Shown: one piece after another, positions 35,239 through 44,496 of the stretch
Position numbering within the stretch: the stretch's first letter is position 1
Layout: each line of letters begins with the position of its first letter
Source of the DNA: Rhizobium leguminosarum
Lineage (GTDB): Bacteria; Pseudomonadota; Alphaproteobacteria; Rhizobiales; Rhizobiaceae
Assembly: GCF_001679785.1 (NCBI RefSeq)
Contig: NZ_CP016286.1
Span: 744,001 to 808,000 of the forward strand
Length of the DNA stretch: 64,000 nt
Reading direction: 5' to 3'
Notes under the pieces: generated by a model
Seen by the model: only the letters and a program-made list of their open reading frames with translations
Told to the model about the DNA's origin: nothing
Database searches by the model: none
Program-made: the position numbers and the translations under genes

Positions 35239-35772
35239 TCAGCGCAGGCTGCTTGGGTTCTGCGGCGTGCCGCCAGCACCACCGCCGAACAGGCTGCGGG
35301 CAGCACTCGCGGCGCTGCCGCCGGAAAGCATCTGTTGCAGGAAGGTGAGTTCCTTGCCGCCGGTCGGCGTGACGCGCCCGATCGTGTCGAACACCTTGCC
35401 GTCCTGCAGCGCATAGTTGGCGCGGCGGCTGACGACGCCGTCCTTGTCGAAATAGATCGCCAGAACGCTCTGATCGACGACCTTCAGTTTCTGGAAGGCG
35501 ACCGCACGCGTGCGCCGCTGCGAGATGTAGTAGAAGACTTCGCCGTCGAAGGTCGCCGTCGTCGACGGGGTGCCGAGCGAAAGCAGCACTTGCTCGCGGC
35601 TGGAGCCTTCCGGAACCAGGTTCAGCGACTGCTGGTCGGCGACGTAGCCGCCGTTGAGAACGGTGCTGGTCTGGCAACCGGAGAGAGCGGTAGTGGAGGC
35701 AATTATGAGGGCAATGGCCGCATTGCTGAAGAATTTCATGTCAGACTTGAAATACCGTTTCTTCAACGACAT
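35239..35772 (-). CDS. bamE: Outer-membrane assembly lipoprotein, BamE / SmpA-OmlA-like
   Basis: A 177-residue lipoprotein with signal and lipobox LSGC near residue 32. The SmpA/OmlA core follows: GSSREQVLLSLGTPSTTATFDGEVFYYISQ, as in BamE, the small subunit of the Bam complex that inserts beta-barrel proteins. The C-terminal tail is Gly/Ser/Ala-rich and longer than in enterobacteria. GGGAG lies before the ATG at 35772; an internal ATG (MKFFSNAA, at 35739) is possible. Divergent from the CBP3-type chaperone gene. Confidence 0.85.
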   Translation of the reverse strand: MSLKKRYFKSDMKFFSNAAIALIIASTTALSGCQTSTVLNGGYVADQQSLNLVPEGSSREQVLLSLGTPSTTATFDGEVFYYISQRRTRAVAFQKLKVVDQSVLAIYFDKDGVVSRRANYALQDGKVFDTIGRVTPTGGKELTFLQQMLSGGSAASAARSLFGGGAGGTPQNPSSLR

Positions 35773-36018
35773 CTACTCCCTGTGAGTGTCGATAGCAGCC
35801 ATTCTGGGCCTTGCACGCTTTACCTCCTGCAAAACCATTGTGGCCATTCCGGGTCGAATCTCCCGAATTCGCTTCGCTGACGCGTCGAAGGCGTCGTCCT
35901 GAAACTGGCCATGATCGGCATTGCAATTCGCGCCTGCTTCGGTAAACCAGCTTTCGAAATCATGCAACAAGGCCAGACGCCAGCCGGCATGAAGAATGAG
36001 GCATTTCCGGAAAAAACA

Positions 36019-36567
36019 ATGATCCTCGGGCTCTTCCGCAAGAAAAACAACAATCAGGCGATCGTCGACAGGCAATATGCGGCGTTGGCGGCGGCCGCGC
36101 GCATGCCGGAACTCTACGAGCGGCTCAATGTGCCGGATACGGTCATGGGCCGTTTCGAGATGCTGTCGATAGTCATGATTCTGTTTTTTCGCCGCACCCG
36201 TGCTTCCGCCACCAGCGGCCAGGAGATCGCCCAGGAGATCGTCGACGCTTTCTTCCAGGATATCGACTATTCGATCCGCGAACTCGGCATCGGCGACAAC
36301 AGCGTGCCGAAGCGCATGAAGAAGCTCGCTGGCATGTTTTACGGCCGGCTCGAAGCCTATTCGAAGGCGATGGACACAGGCGATGCCGAAGCCCTCACTC
36401 TTGCCCTTCAGCGCAATATCTACCCTGAAACCGCGACGCCTGCCGATATGTCCGGCCTCGCCGGGTGGATGATGACCGCAGAATCGCATCTGTCCGCCGT
36501 AGCCGAAGAGGTGATCGCCACCGGTTCGGCAACGCTCCCGCCGGTCGCCTGCCCACCGGTCATCTGA
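36019..36567 (+). CDS. Ubiquinol-cytochrome c chaperone (CBP3 / UPF0174-like)
   Basis: A 182-residue helical protein. The motif run IVDRQYAALAAAARMPELYERL, GRFEMLSIVMILFFRR and IRELGIGDNSVPKRMKKLAGMFYGRLEAY matches the bacterial homologues of mitochondrial Cbp3, needed for cytochrome bc1 assembly. The ATG at 36019 is chosen because homology begins at ILGLFRKK. It precedes the DUF177 gene by 11 bp, the usual order in Rhizobiales. Confidence 0.87.
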   Translation: MILGLFRKKNNNQAIVDRQYAALAAAARMPELYERLNVPDTVMGRFEMLSIVMILFFRRTRASATSGQEIAQEIVDAFFQDIDYSIRELGIGDNSVPKRMKKLAGMFYGRLEAYSKAMDTGDAEALTLALQRNIYPETATPADMSGLAGWMMTAESHLSAVAEEVIATGSATLPPVACPPVI

Positions 36568-36578
36568 AGGAGGAAACG

Positions 36579-37133
36579 ATGCAGAATGATCGGGACGATG
36601 TTCCCTTCTCCTATCAAGTCAAGGTCGGCCACATCTCGGCCAACCCCGTCGAGGTCCATGTCGAGGCCGACGCCAGCGAACTGAAGGCGTTGGCCCGGAC
36701 CTGGAACGTCGTCTCTGTCGACGATCTCGGCGCCGATCTGCAGATTGCCCGCTGGAAGCGCGACGGCGTGCGCATCAAGGGCCGCGTGCAGGCGAAGATC
36801 GTCCAGTCCTGCGTCGTGACGCTGGAGCCGGTCGAATCTGCCATCGACGAGAGCTTCGAGCAGATCTTCGTGCCGGAGGGCTCCAAGCTTGCCCGTCAGG
36901 CCGGCAACGACGCCGGCGAGATGCTGCTCGATCCCGACGGTCCCGACCTGCCCGAGAACTTTGTCGGCGATACGATCGACGCCGGCCAGGTGGTTGCCGA
37001 ATTCGCCGCTCTGGCGATTGATCCCTATCCGCGCAAGCCGGGTATCGAATTCGCCGGCCATGTCGAAGACAGCGGCGAAGACGACAAAAAGCCCTCCGCT
37101 TTCGCGGCCCTCAAGGACTGGAAAAAGGACTGA
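36579..37133 (+). CDS. DUF177 (YceD) family protein
   Basis: A 184-residue acidic cytoplasmic protein. The core [25 protein letters not shown] and the closing [19 protein letters not shown] identify the YceD / DUF177 family, linked in bacteria and plastids to 23S rRNA accumulation. AAGGAGGAAACG precedes the ATG, a near-ideal Shine-Dalgarno. In many bacteria rpmF follows directly and then plsX; here only plsX follows. Confidence 0.88.
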   Translation: MQNDRDDVPFSYQVKVGHISANPVEVHVEADASELKALARTWNVVSVDDLGADLQIARWKRDGVRIKGRVQAKIVQSCVVTLEPVESAIDESFEQIFVPEGSKLARQAGNDAGEMLLDPDGPDLPENFVGDTIDAGQVVAEFAALAIDPYPRKPGIEFAGHVEDSGEDDKKPSAFAALKDWKKD

Positions 37134-37231
37134 AGCCCCTCTGGCATTTGACACAATTCAGTTGTAAGCGACGCCAAAACCGGTATTTTGGCCGAAATTT
37201 CGCCCTCGGCGAAAAGAAGGATCAGGGACGC

Positions 37232-38278
37232 GTGATCAGAATATCTCTCGACCTCATGGGTGGCGACTTTGGTCCCCAGGTTGTCATCCCCGGCGCCGCC
37301 AAGGCGTTGGATCGGCATCCGGATATTTCCTTCGTTCTCTATGGTCTCAAGGAACAGTGCGATCCGGTTCTCGCCAAGTTTCCGAAGCTCAGGGAAAAAT
37401 CGCTCTTTCACGACTGCGAGCTTGCCGTCGCTATGGATGAGAAGCCGAGCCAGGCGTTGCGCCGTGGCCGCTACATCTCCACCATGTGGCGTTCGATCGA
37501 GGCGGTGAAGACGGGTGACGCCGACGTCGCGGTCTCGGCCGGCAATACCGGCGCGCTGATGGCCATGGCAAAGTTCTGTCTGCGCACTATGGCCAATATC
37601 GAGCGTCCCGCGATTGCCGCGATCTGGCCGACGCTGAAGGGTGAGAGCATCGTGCTCGATGTTGGGGCGACGATCGGCGCCGATGCGCAGCAGCTGATGG
37701 ATTTTGCCCTGATGGGCGGCGCCATGGCGCGCGCTCTTTTCGAGGTCGAACGTCCGACGGTCGGTCTTCTGAACGTCGGCGTCGAGGAGATGAAAGGCCA
37801 GGAGGAGGTCAAGGAGGCCGGCCGGCTGTTGCGCGAGGCGAACATCGATTCGCTCGAATATTCCGGCTTCGTCGAGGGCAACGACCTTGGCAAGGGCACG
37901 GTCGACGTTGTCGTCACCGAAGGATTTTCCGGTAATATCGCGCTCAAGACCGCCGAAGGCACAGCCAAGCAGATCGGCGAATATCTGCGTGCCGCCATGT
38001 CGCGCACGCTGCTGGCCCGTATTGGCTACCTCTTCGCCAAAAGCGCCTTCGACATGCTTCGCGAGAAGCTCGATCCGAGCAAGGTCAATGGCGGCGTGTT
38101 TCTCGGCCTGAACGGCATCGTCATCAAGAGCCATGGCGGGGCGAATGCCGAAGGCATCGCAGCCGCCATCGAAGTCGGCTACGACATGGCCAAGAACGGC
38201 CTCAATCAGAAAATAGAAAACGATCTTAAGAAATATCATGCCAAGCGGCTGCCCCCGATGGGCCCGGAAGCGGCATGA
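37232..38278 (+). CDS. plsX: Phosphate acyltransferase PlsX
   Basis: Makes acyl-phosphate from acyl-ACP, the first step of phospholipid synthesis by the PlsX-PlsY route. The GTG start at 37232 gives 348 residues beginning [19 protein letters not shown], the standard N-terminus; the ATG at 37148 would add 28 unrelated residues. Signatures include [14 protein letters not shown] and [24 protein letters not shown]. Its stop overlaps an ATG in the fabH frame, so fabH translation may be coupled. Confidence 0.94.
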   Translation: MIRISLDLMGGDFGPQVVIPGAAKALDRHPDISFVLYGLKEQCDPVLAKFPKLREKSLFHDCELAVAMDEKPSQALRRGRYISTMWRSIEAVKTGDADVAVSAGNTGALMAMAKFCLRTMANIERPAIAAIWPTLKGESIVLDVGATIGADAQQLMDFALMGGAMARALFEVERPTVGLLNVGVEEMKGQEEVKEAGRLLREANIDSLEYSGFVEGNDLGKGTVDVVVTEGFSGNIALKTAEGTAKQIGEYLRAAMSRTLLARIGYLFAKSAFDMLREKLDPSKVNGGVFLGLNGIVIKSHGGANAEGIAAAIEVGYDMAKNGLNQKIENDLKKYHAKRLPPMGPEAA

Positions 38279-38298
38279 GCGATGGGGTTCAATCAAAG

Positions 38299-39270
38299 AT
38301 GATCCGTTCAGTGGTTCGCGGGTTCGGAGCCGCACTTCCGAAGCGCGTAATGACCAATCGTGACATGGAGGCCATCGTCGACACGTCAGACGAATGGATC
38401 GTCCAGCGCACCGGCATCCGCCAGCGTTATGTCGCCGGTGATGACGAAACGACGGCGTCGCTCGGCGAGGCCGCTGCGCGCGCAGCCCTTGCCAATGGCG
38501 GCCTGACGCCTGCCGATATCGATCTTGTCATCTGCGCCACCTCGACGCCTGATAACACGTTTCCGGCGACGTCAGTCAACATCCAGAACCGGCTCGGCAT
38601 GAGCCACGGCTTCGCCTTCGACGTCCAGGCCGTCTGCACCGGTTTCGTCTATGCGGTGACGACCGCGGATGCCTATATCCGCGGTGGGCTGGCAAAGCGC
38701 GTTCTCGTCATTGGCGCCGAAACTTTTTCGCGCATTCTCGACTGGAACGACCGCACCACCTGCGTGCTTTTCGGCGACGGCGCCGGCGCGATCATCCTCG
38801 AAGCGACAGAAGGCGAGGGTACCGTTAGCGATCGCGGCGTGCTGACCGCACATCTGCGTTCCGACGGCTCGCACAAGGAAAAGCTCTATGTCGATGGCGG
38901 CCCGTCGACGACGGGCACTGTCGGCAAGCTGCGCATGGAAGGCCGCGAGGTCTTCAAATACGCCGTCGGCATGATCACCGATGTTATCCAGGCGGCTTTC
39001 GATTCGACCGGCACCACAGCCGATGACCTCGACTGGCTGGTACCGCACCAGGCCAATCGCCGCATCATCGACGGTTCGGCGAAGAAGCTGAACATCGATG
39101 CCGCGAAGGTCGTCATCACCGTCGACCTGCACGGCAATACGTCGGCTGCCTCGATCCCGTTGGCACTTGCGACCGCTGCCGGCGACGGCCGCATCAAGAA
39201 GGGTGACCTGGTGATGCTCGAAGCGATGGGCGGCGGCTTTACCTGGGGTGCGGTTCTGCTGCGCTGGTAG
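38299..39270 (+). CDS. fabH: Beta-ketoacyl-ACP synthase III
   Basis: Starts fatty acid synthesis by condensing acetyl-CoA with malonyl-ACP. The 323-residue form beginning [10 protein letters not shown] carries the Cys-His-Asn triad: C113 ([12 protein letters not shown]), H250 (VPHQANRRI) and N280 ([10 protein letters not shown]). An in-frame ATG at 38275, overlapping the plsX stop, would add eight residues. Sits in the conserved plsX-fabH-ihfA-merR order. Confidence 0.95.
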   Translation: MIRSVVRGFGAALPKRVMTNRDMEAIVDTSDEWIVQRTGIRQRYVAGDDETTASLGEAAARAALANGGLTPADIDLVICATSTPDNTFPATSVNIQNRLGMSHGFAFDVQAVCTGFVYAVTTADAYIRGGLAKRVLVIGAETFSRILDWNDRTTCVLFGDGAGAIILEATEGEGTVSDRGVLTAHLRSDGSHKEKLYVDGGPSTTGTVGKLRMEGREVFKYAVGMITDVIQAAFDSTGTTADDLDWLVPHQANRRIIDGSAKKLNIDAAKVVITVDLHGNTSAASIPLALATAAGDGRIKKGDLVMLEAMGGGFTWGAVLLRW

Positions 39271-39305
39271 GCACGAAACCTAAAAAACTGGCGGCGAACA
39301 AGAGC

Positions 39306-39334
39306 TTGACCGTAAGGCGCAAGACAAATACTCT
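39306..39334 (+). promoter_or_regulatory. Probable promoter of ihfA
   Basis: TTGACC at 39306-39311 and TACTCT at 39329-39334, spaced 17 bp, 41 bp upstream of the ihfA ATG and just after the fabH stop. Confidence 0.45.
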
Positions 39335-39374
39335 TCGTGCGATTTCACAAAATATTTGTATGGGCGGGGAAACC

Positions 39375-39713
39375 ATGACCGGAAAAACAGTGACGCGAGC
39401 AGACCTGGCGGAATCCGTTTTCCGAAAGGTCGGGCTTTCCCGGACCGAATCTGCCGAACTTGTGGAAACCGTCATCGACGAGATCTGCAACGCCATCGTG
39501 CGTGGCGAAACCGTCAAGCTTTCCTCCTTCGCCACCTTCCAGGTGCGCGACAAGAACGAGCGGATCGGCCGCAACCCGAAGACCGGCGAAGAGGTTCCGA
39601 TTTCCCCCCGCCGGGTCATGACCTTCAAGGCGTCGAACGTGTTGAAGACACGCATCCTCAAATCGCATGTCGCTCGCAAGATCAAGCTGAAGCCGCTGAA
39701 TCCGGCTCCCTGA
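39375..39713 (+). CDS. ihfA: Integration host factor subunit alpha
   Basis: A 112-residue nucleoid DNA-bending protein, partner of IhfB. The opening [21 protein letters not shown], the arm [22 protein letters not shown] and [12 protein letters not shown] are clear. In the arm, [10 protein letters not shown] keeps the intercalating Pro. The start at 39375 is chosen because homology starts at [11 protein letters not shown]. Its own promoter and terminator suggest separate expression from fabH. Confidence 0.94.
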   Translation: MTGKTVTRADLAESVFRKVGLSRTESAELVETVIDEICNAIVRGETVKLSSFATFQVRDKNERIGRNPKTGEEVPISPRRVMTFKASNVLKTRILKSHVARKIKLKPLNPAP

Positions 39714-39721
39714 TAATCGGC

Positions 39722-39747
39722 TCCCGTTTCGGAAACGGCTTTTTTTC
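39722..39747 (+). terminator. Terminator of ihfA
   Basis: A short stem (CCGTTT / AAACGG, with flanking G-C pairs possible) followed by seven or more T residues, starting 9 bp after the ihfA stop. Confidence 0.7.
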
Positions 39748-39795
39748 TCTATCGCGCTCTCCATCCTTGTGCGCAACGTCAAGACATGACTTGAA

Positions 39796-39824
39796 TTGTC
39801 GGCGCCAAACCGTTGAAATATGAT
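39796..39824 (+). promoter_or_regulatory. Probable promoter of the merR gene
   Basis: TTGTCG at 39796-39801 and TATGAT at 39819-39824 with 17-bp spacing, 39 bp before the ATG. Confidence 0.5.
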
Positions 39825-39863
39825 GAGTCGCCGTAGGATCGAGCCGCGAGGTCGCGTAGCAGC

Positions 39864-40403
39864 ATGACGTTGGACAAGAGCCCCGATGCCTTTCGCACCA
39901 TCAGCGAAGTCGCAGACGATCTTGATCTGCCGCAGCATGTGCTGCGCTTCTGGGAGACGCGGTTTCCCCAGATAAAGCCGATGAAGCGCGGCGGCGGCCG
40001 TCGCTACTATCGGCCGGAGGACGTGGACCTCCTCAAGGGCATCCGGCATTTGCTCTATGATCATGGCTATACGATCAAGGGTGTGCAGAAGCTTCTGAAG
40101 ACCAATGGCAACAAGTTCGTCATATCAGTCGGCCATGGCGATCTCGCGAGCGTCGAGGCGCTCGCGTCGGGCGTGCAGGACATGGGTGCAGGGGAACCGC
40201 GCGTCGGCATGGCCGATGAAGACCAGATCGTCGGCCGCGCCAAGCCGCCGATCACCCGCCGGTTCTTCAATTTCGTCGCCGGAGACGACGAGCAGGAAGT
40301 TTCGATCGGCAAATCGAGCATTGGCAAGGAAGACAGGGCGCTGCTGCAGGAGGCGCTCTACGACCTCCTGGAATGCAAGCGTCTGCTCGATCAGGTGCGC
40401 TGA
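39864..40403 (+). CDS. MerR-family transcriptional regulator
   Basis: A 179-residue regulator with an N-terminal winged helix ([24 protein letters not shown], residues 11-34) and the wing [22 protein letters not shown]. The C-terminal half lacks metal-binding cysteines, so a metal sensor is unlikely. It follows ihfA in most Rhizobiales, but its ligand and targets are not known to me. Confidence 0.87.
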   Translation: MTLDKSPDAFRTISEVADDLDLPQHVLRFWETRFPQIKPMKRGGGRRYYRPEDVDLLKGIRHLLYDHGYTIKGVQKLLKTNGNKFVISVGHGDLASVEALASGVQDMGAGEPRVGMADEDQIVGRAKPPITRRFFNFVAGDDEQEVSIGKSSIGKEDRALLQEALYDLLECKRLLDQVR

Positions 40404-40412
40404 ATAGGAAAG

Positions 40413-40760
40413 TCAGGCTTCGGTAAGCCGCTTCATCGCCTGTTCGAGTTCGCTGAGCTGGAAGGGTTTTTGCAGCACGGGCAGCGTGCTTGGGCTGCTG
40501 CCATCAGGCGGCGTGCCGTATCCCGTCGCATAGAGATAGGGTTTTCCGCGTTCGTCGAGCAGCTTTGCGACCGGCAACGAACTCTGCCCGGCAAGCGAGA
40601 CATCGAGAATTGCAGCGTCGAACTCCGTATCCCTGGCGGCTGTCAGCGCTCGTTCCAGGTCGGGCGCGCTGGCGCAGACCCGGTAGCCGAGATCGTCAAG
40701 CATGTCCTCGAGCAGCATGGCAATCAGCGCGTCGTCTTCGACGATGAATATGTCTTTCAT
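40413..40760 (-). CDS. Single-domain response regulator
   Basis: A 115-residue stand-alone receiver. The acidic pocket is D9 and D10 (VEDD), the phosphorylation site is D53 (AAILDVSLAG) and the conserved lysine is K98 (LQKPFQL). No output domain, so it probably acts by phosphotransfer or protein binding. The start at 40760 is preferred because the longer frame runs through a palindromic repeat. Divergent from a hybrid histidine kinase gene, a likely partner. Confidence 0.86.
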   Translation of the reverse strand: MKDIFIVEDDALIAMLLEDMLDDLGYRVCASAPDLERALTAARDTEFDAAILDVSLAGQSSLPVAKLLDERGKPYLYATGYGTPPDGSSPSTLPVLQKPFQLSELEQAMKRLTEA

Positions 40761-40787
40761 GATCCCGTCCACCCATTGCCCCTTGCT

Positions 40788-40892
40788 AAAGCATGTCGCG
40801 CAAAAGTGTGCTGCGGTTTTGCGATAACGACATGCGTAAAAACAAAGACCTAAAGCGCAAGGAGCCAATCTGAAAGATTGCGACACGCTTTA
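40788..40892. repeat. Two-hairpin intergenic repeat, RIME-like
   Basis: Hairpin one (40791-40835) pairs GCATGTCG with CGACATGC and, inside, GCAAAA with TTTTGC. Hairpin two (40851-40892) pairs TAAAGCG with CGCTTTA and CAATCT with AGATTG. Two large palindromes in about 105 bp fit the published description of Rhizobium intergenic mosaic elements; sequence identity to that family was not tested. Confidence 0.8.
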
Positions 40893-41017
40893 GGCATGAG
40901 GTTTATGTGGCCGCTTGCACGGCTCGTCAAGACGTCGTGGCCGGCAGTGCGAGAAACAGCATATTGCCGGTTGAAATTCGATGTGCAAAAGCTGGAGTGC
41001 CGTCTCCGCAACGTCTC

Positions 41018-41123
41018 CTGCATAATTTCCTTAAATCGGAATCGATTTATGAATAAAATTATGCAGCAATTCAAAGCGTTGCAGCGTCTTTTGCGGCTCT
41101 CGAAAAGACATGGCGGCGCTGTA
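41018..41123 (-). repeat. Palindromic mosaic repeat, opposite orientation
   Basis: A reverse-complement relative of the copy at 28608-28706. It has the hairpin CTGCATAATTTCCTTAAATCG (41018-41038) with a partly decayed second arm (41043-41066), then TTCAAAGCGTTGCAGCGTC and a second, degraded hairpin ending GCGCTGTA. It ends 14 bp before the kinase start codon. Confidence 0.8.
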
Positions 41124-41137
41124 AGAAGGGGTGTCGA

Positions 41138-42784
41138 ATGGATTTGCTGAGTGCCACGGATTGGCTGCGTCACAGGCCAGGTTTTACATATCCGCTGGCC
41201 ATTGCCTTCGTTGGCCTGACGTTTCTTCTGAGGCTTGCCGCCAGCGACACTCTCTCCGAGTTTCCCTTCCTGAGCTTCCTTCCGGCGATATTGCTCGCGA
41301 GTTTCATAGGCGGCGCCGGGCCGGGCTTTGTCGCGACCTTGGTTGCCGGTTTCATTGTCCAGCAGTTTTTCGTCGAGCCGCACAATGTTTTCTGGCCGGC
41401 CAGCGCCGCCCAATGGGTCGGGCTTTCCGCCTATCTCATCAATGCCGTGATCATCGTCGGCCTGATGGAGATGATCATCATCGCCCATGGCAGGCAGAGC
41501 CGCCTTCGCAGCGAGCTCAACAGCTTCAACACGCGCCTCGAACAGACAGTGGTCCAGCGCACTGCCGAGCTCAGGCACGAGATGGAAGAGAATGCCGCCG
41601 CTCAGGCGCAGGTTCGCCAGCTGCAGAAGATGGAAACGATCGGCCAACTGACCGGCGGTGTCGCCCATGATTTCAACAACATGCTGGCGATCATCATCGG
41701 CAACCTCGATCTCGCCCAGCGGCGCCTGATTGGCAACGAGGATCCTCGCCTGCTATATTCCATCCAGAATGCCAGAGATGGTGCGCAGAGAGCGGCGGTG
41801 CTGACCGCGCGTCTTCTCGCCTTCTCGCGCCAGCAACCGCTCGCCCCGGAGGTGATCGACCTCAACAAGCTGGTCGGCGGCATGTCGGAGCTGCTGCGGC
41901 GCACGCTCGGCGAGCACATCCGGATCGAGACCGTGCTTGCCGGCGGCCTTTGGCCGAGCTTTGCCGATTTGAGCCAGCTCGAGAATGCCATCCTGAACCT
42001 TGCCGTCAACGCTCGCGATGCCATGCCTGGTGGCGGAAATCTGACGATCGAGACCGCCAATACCGAACTCGACGAGCGATATTCGCGTATGCATTCGGAG
42101 GTCGAAGCAGGTCAATATGTGATGATCAGCATCACCGACACCGGCACCGGCATGTCGCCGGAGGTGATCGAACGCGCCTTCGACCCGTTCTACACGACCA
42201 AGGGACCCGGCAAAGGCACAGGTCTCGGCCTCAGCCAGGTCTACGGCTACATCAAGCAGAGCGGCGGCCACATCAAGATCTATTCGGAGATCGACAGGGG
42301 CACGACGTTGAAGATCTATCTCCCCCGTCATGTCGGCACGGCGGGTGCCCGGTTGAACGTCGCCGGCGCCCAGCCGCTTCCTCAGGGCAGCGTCAAAGAT
42401 ACGATCCTGGTGGTGGAGGACGATGAGAACGTCCGCACCATGACTGCCGAAAGCCTGCATGAACTCGGTTACACCGTGTTGCAGGCGGCTAGCGGCATGG
42501 AGGCGCTTATGCTTCTGGAGCAGAATGCGGCAGTCGACCTGATCTTCACCGATATCGTCATGCCGCAGATGAGCGGACGCCAGCTTGCCGATATCGTCCA
42601 GGAAAAATGGCCGACGATCCGGATCCTCTACACGACGGGTTACACCCGCAATGCCATCGTCCACAATGGCGTGCTTGATCACGGCGTTTCCCTGCTTGCC
42701 AAGCCCTTCAGCCTGGAGCAGCTCGCTCATAAGATCCGCGAGCTTCTGAATGTCGCGGTGAGGGTGGGAGACGAGCGGACGTGA
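41138..42784 (+). CDS. Hybrid sensor histidine kinase with receiver domain
   Basis: A 548-residue membrane sensor. Residues 15-118 hold about four hydrophobic segments like the DUF4118 / KdpD-type membrane module. A coiled coil (about 120-165) leads to the HisKA domain with H177 (GGVAHDFNNMLA), then an HATPase domain with NLAVNARDAM, DTGTGM and GKGTGLGLSQVYGY. A C-terminal receiver domain has D472 (IFTDIVMPQMSG) and K522 (AKPFSL). It should autophosphorylate and pass phosphate to its own receiver or to the divergent single-domain receiver. AAGGGG lies upstream of the ATG. Signal unknown. Confidence 0.9.
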   Translation: MDLLSATDWLRHRPGFTYPLAIAFVGLTFLLRLAASDTLSEFPFLSFLPAILLASFIGGAGPGFVATLVAGFIVQQFFVEPHNVFWPASAAQWVGLSAYLINAVIIVGLMEMIIIAHGRQSRLRSELNSFNTRLEQTVVQRTAELRHEMEENAAAQAQVRQLQKMETIGQLTGGVAHDFNNMLAIIIGNLDLAQRRLIGNEDPRLLYSIQNARDGAQRAAVLTARLLAFSRQQPLAPEVIDLNKLVGGMSELLRRTLGEHIRIETVLAGGLWPSFADLSQLENAILNLAVNARDAMPGGGNLTIETANTELDERYSRMHSEVEAGQYVMISITDTGTGMSPEVIERAFDPFYTTKGPGKGTGLGLSQVYGYIKQSGGHIKIYSEIDRGTTLKIYLPRHVGTAGARLNVAGAQPLPQGSVKDTILVVEDDENVRTMTAESLHELGYTVLQAASGMEALMLLEQNAAVDLIFTDIVMPQMSGRQLADIVQEKWPTIRILYTTGYTRNAIVHNGVLDHGVSLLAKPFSLEQLAHKIRELLNVAVRVGDERT

Positions 42785-42824
42785 AGCCGGAATACGGCCG
42801 CACGTCCGCAATTCTCTATCCGCG

Positions 42825-43139
42825 TTATTCCAAGACCTGGATGATGCGATGCGTCTTCGGTTCGACGATCACGCGCCGCTCGTTGACGACCGTATAGCCA
42901 TAGCCGTCGATATTTGGCACGGTATGCACTTCGACGGTATCGGGCAGCGTCGCGCCGACCGCGATATCGCCGTCATAGACGACGGATGGCGTGTTCTGCT
43001 CCATCACATAGGTGCGCACCTCGCCGGGCAATACGACGGAGCCGGTCGGTGCGGGATCGGTGACGATGACGCTGCTCTGCGCGAAGGCGGCGGAGCTGAT
43101 GGTCAGCATGGCGGCCGCAGCCAGCATGGTCTTGCGCAT
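42825..43139 (-). CDS. Exported DUF1236 protein
   Basis: A 104-residue protein with a Sec signal peptide (residues 1-20, ending AFA). The mature domain, V-x-P-D-T-V-E-V-H-T-V-P and the closing VVNERRVIVEPKTHRIIQV, is the DUF1236 pattern, common in Rhizobiales. Function unknown. AAAGGAG lies 8 bp before the ATG at 43139; upstream codons in the same frame are not conserved-looking. Divergent from bcsN. Confidence 0.87.
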   Translation of the reverse strand: MRKTMLAAAAMLTISSAAFAQSSVIVTDPAPTGSVVLPGEVRTYVMEQNTPSVVYDGDIAVGATLPDTVEVHTVPNIDGYGYTVVNERRVIVEPKTHRIIQVLE

Positions 43140-43461
43140 GGGATTTCTCCTTTCTACCTGAGACATCAAGGCAACGCTGGTCATGCGGCATAGTTCCCCG
43201 CGGACTTTTCGCGACAGCAGTAACAGACGCAATGAGAGTATTTAAGTTGTTACTAAATTAATTTTTGCATCATACGGTTGAGCCGTTTGAACAGCGTTCG
43301 AAAAGAGTGCAGATGGTGATGTTAGAGCTCGCTTGTTTACTTTTCGCTAACCATGTTGGACGTTTATTCTGAACGGACGACCAACCGGTCGTTGATTCGA
43401 CGATCCGTCGCGTTTCGACTTGCGAGTGGATCTCTGGAAGACGATTGCGGCGGCTCGAGAC
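43140..43461. other. Divergent promoter region of the cellulose operon and the DUF1236 gene
   Basis: About 322 bp with a markedly AT-rich patch at 43235-43275. On the plus strand TTGTTA near 43246 and TCATAC 17 bp later could form a promoter for bcsN. I see no repeat or clear operator. Confidence 0.4.
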
Positions 43462-44442
43462 ATGCGCTTGCGGAAGACCATATTGCTGTTGGCCGTGGCG
43501 GGCATGATGGCCGGCTGCACATCGACAGGCGGTGTACGCCAGCCTTCCGGACCAGAAACCGTGGCGCCTGAAAAGGCGCTGGTGCTGCCGCCGCCGGGCG
43601 GCCCGTCGATCGTCAGCGTCGTCGAACGCAAACGCGGCAACGGCGTCGAGCAGACGATCTCGCTGTTTACCTCATCCTCCGTGCCCGGTCAGAATTCGCT
43701 GAAGATCCAGTTCTTCGGCGCTTCGGGGGCCAATCCCGGCGCCGGCAATGCCGGCTTCAGCATGATCAATGAGAGCGGCATTGCCCGCGAGGTGGCCCGT
43801 TCGGCCCCCGGCGTGCCGATGGCGACGTCGGCGACCTTCCTGCAGAACGCCTATGGTCCCTTCGGCTATGCCTCCGGCCGCAGCCGTAGCGGCGACACCT
43901 GCCTCTATGCCTGGCAGCAGATCCGCTCGAGCACCAACGCCAATACGCAGGCGCGCAATTTCGGCATGATCCAGTTGCGCCTGCGTCTCTGCGATGCGGG
44001 TGCCAGCGAGCGCCAACTGCTCGGCATCGTCTATGGCTACACCGTCACCGGCACCTTCGACGGCGAGGTCTGGAACCCTTACGGCAATCCGCCGCCTGCC
44101 CATGCTGCGCTCGGGCGCACCGGCGCGCCGATCTATCCCGACGAAGAGGGTTATCGCGCCAGCCCAATGCCGATCGGCTACGAGCCGGCGCCTGCCATTG
44201 TGAGCCGGCCGCGGGCAGCTGCCGTTCGCAGCGCCTCGACCGCGCAACCGGCTCAAGGCGTCGCAGCGGCGCCGGCACCCATCGGCCCGCGCGTGCCGCT
44301 GCCGGGTGAGGCGCCACAGACGAGCGCAAGGCCGCCTGCGGCCGCTGCGCCAATCGAACAATCGGTAAGGGCGATCGGCGTCACCGTGCCTTCGCCCGAC
44401 TGCGTAGGCGACGCCGCCATGACGGCCGCCTGCCGGAGATAA
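43462..44442 (+). CDS. bcsN: Cellulose biosynthesis protein BcsN, lipoprotein
   Basis: A 326-residue predicted lipoprotein with lipobox MAGC (Cys19), then a beta-rich domain (about 40-225) and a Pro/Ala-rich C-terminal tail. It is the first gene of the rhizobial-type cellulose operon, where a BcsN protein of this kind is usual; the exact role is not known. The ATG at 43462 is chosen because it directly begins a lipoprotein signal; an upstream TTG at 43420 would give no signal at the start. A 54-bp gap leads to bcsA. Confidence 0.82.
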   Translation: MRLRKTILLLAVAGMMAGCTSTGGVRQPSGPETVAPEKALVLPPPGGPSIVSVVERKRGNGVEQTISLFTSSSVPGQNSLKIQFFGASGANPGAGNAGFSMINESGIAREVARSAPGVPMATSATFLQNAYGPFGYASGRSRSGDTCLYAWQQIRSSTNANTQARNFGMIQLRLRLCDAGASERQLLGIVYGYTVTGTFDGEVWNPYGNPPPAHAALGRTGAPIYPDEEGYRASPMPIGYEPAPAIVSRPRAAAVRSASTAQPAQGVAAAPAPIGPRVPLPGEAPQTSARPPAAAAPIEQSVRAIGVTVPSPDCVGDAAMTAACRR

Positions 44443-44496
44443 TGAGCATGCCCGCGGCCTGATTGGCACCGGTTGAGCAATTTCGAAGGAACGTCG

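Larger units (their letters stand above)
40761..41137. other. Divergent spacer built largely of two repeats
   Basis: About 377 bp between the receiver and hybrid-kinase genes. Repeats at 40788-40892 and 41018-41123 take up more than half of it. Promoters for both genes must lie in the roughly 125-bp middle part or inside the repeats. Confidence 0.65.
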
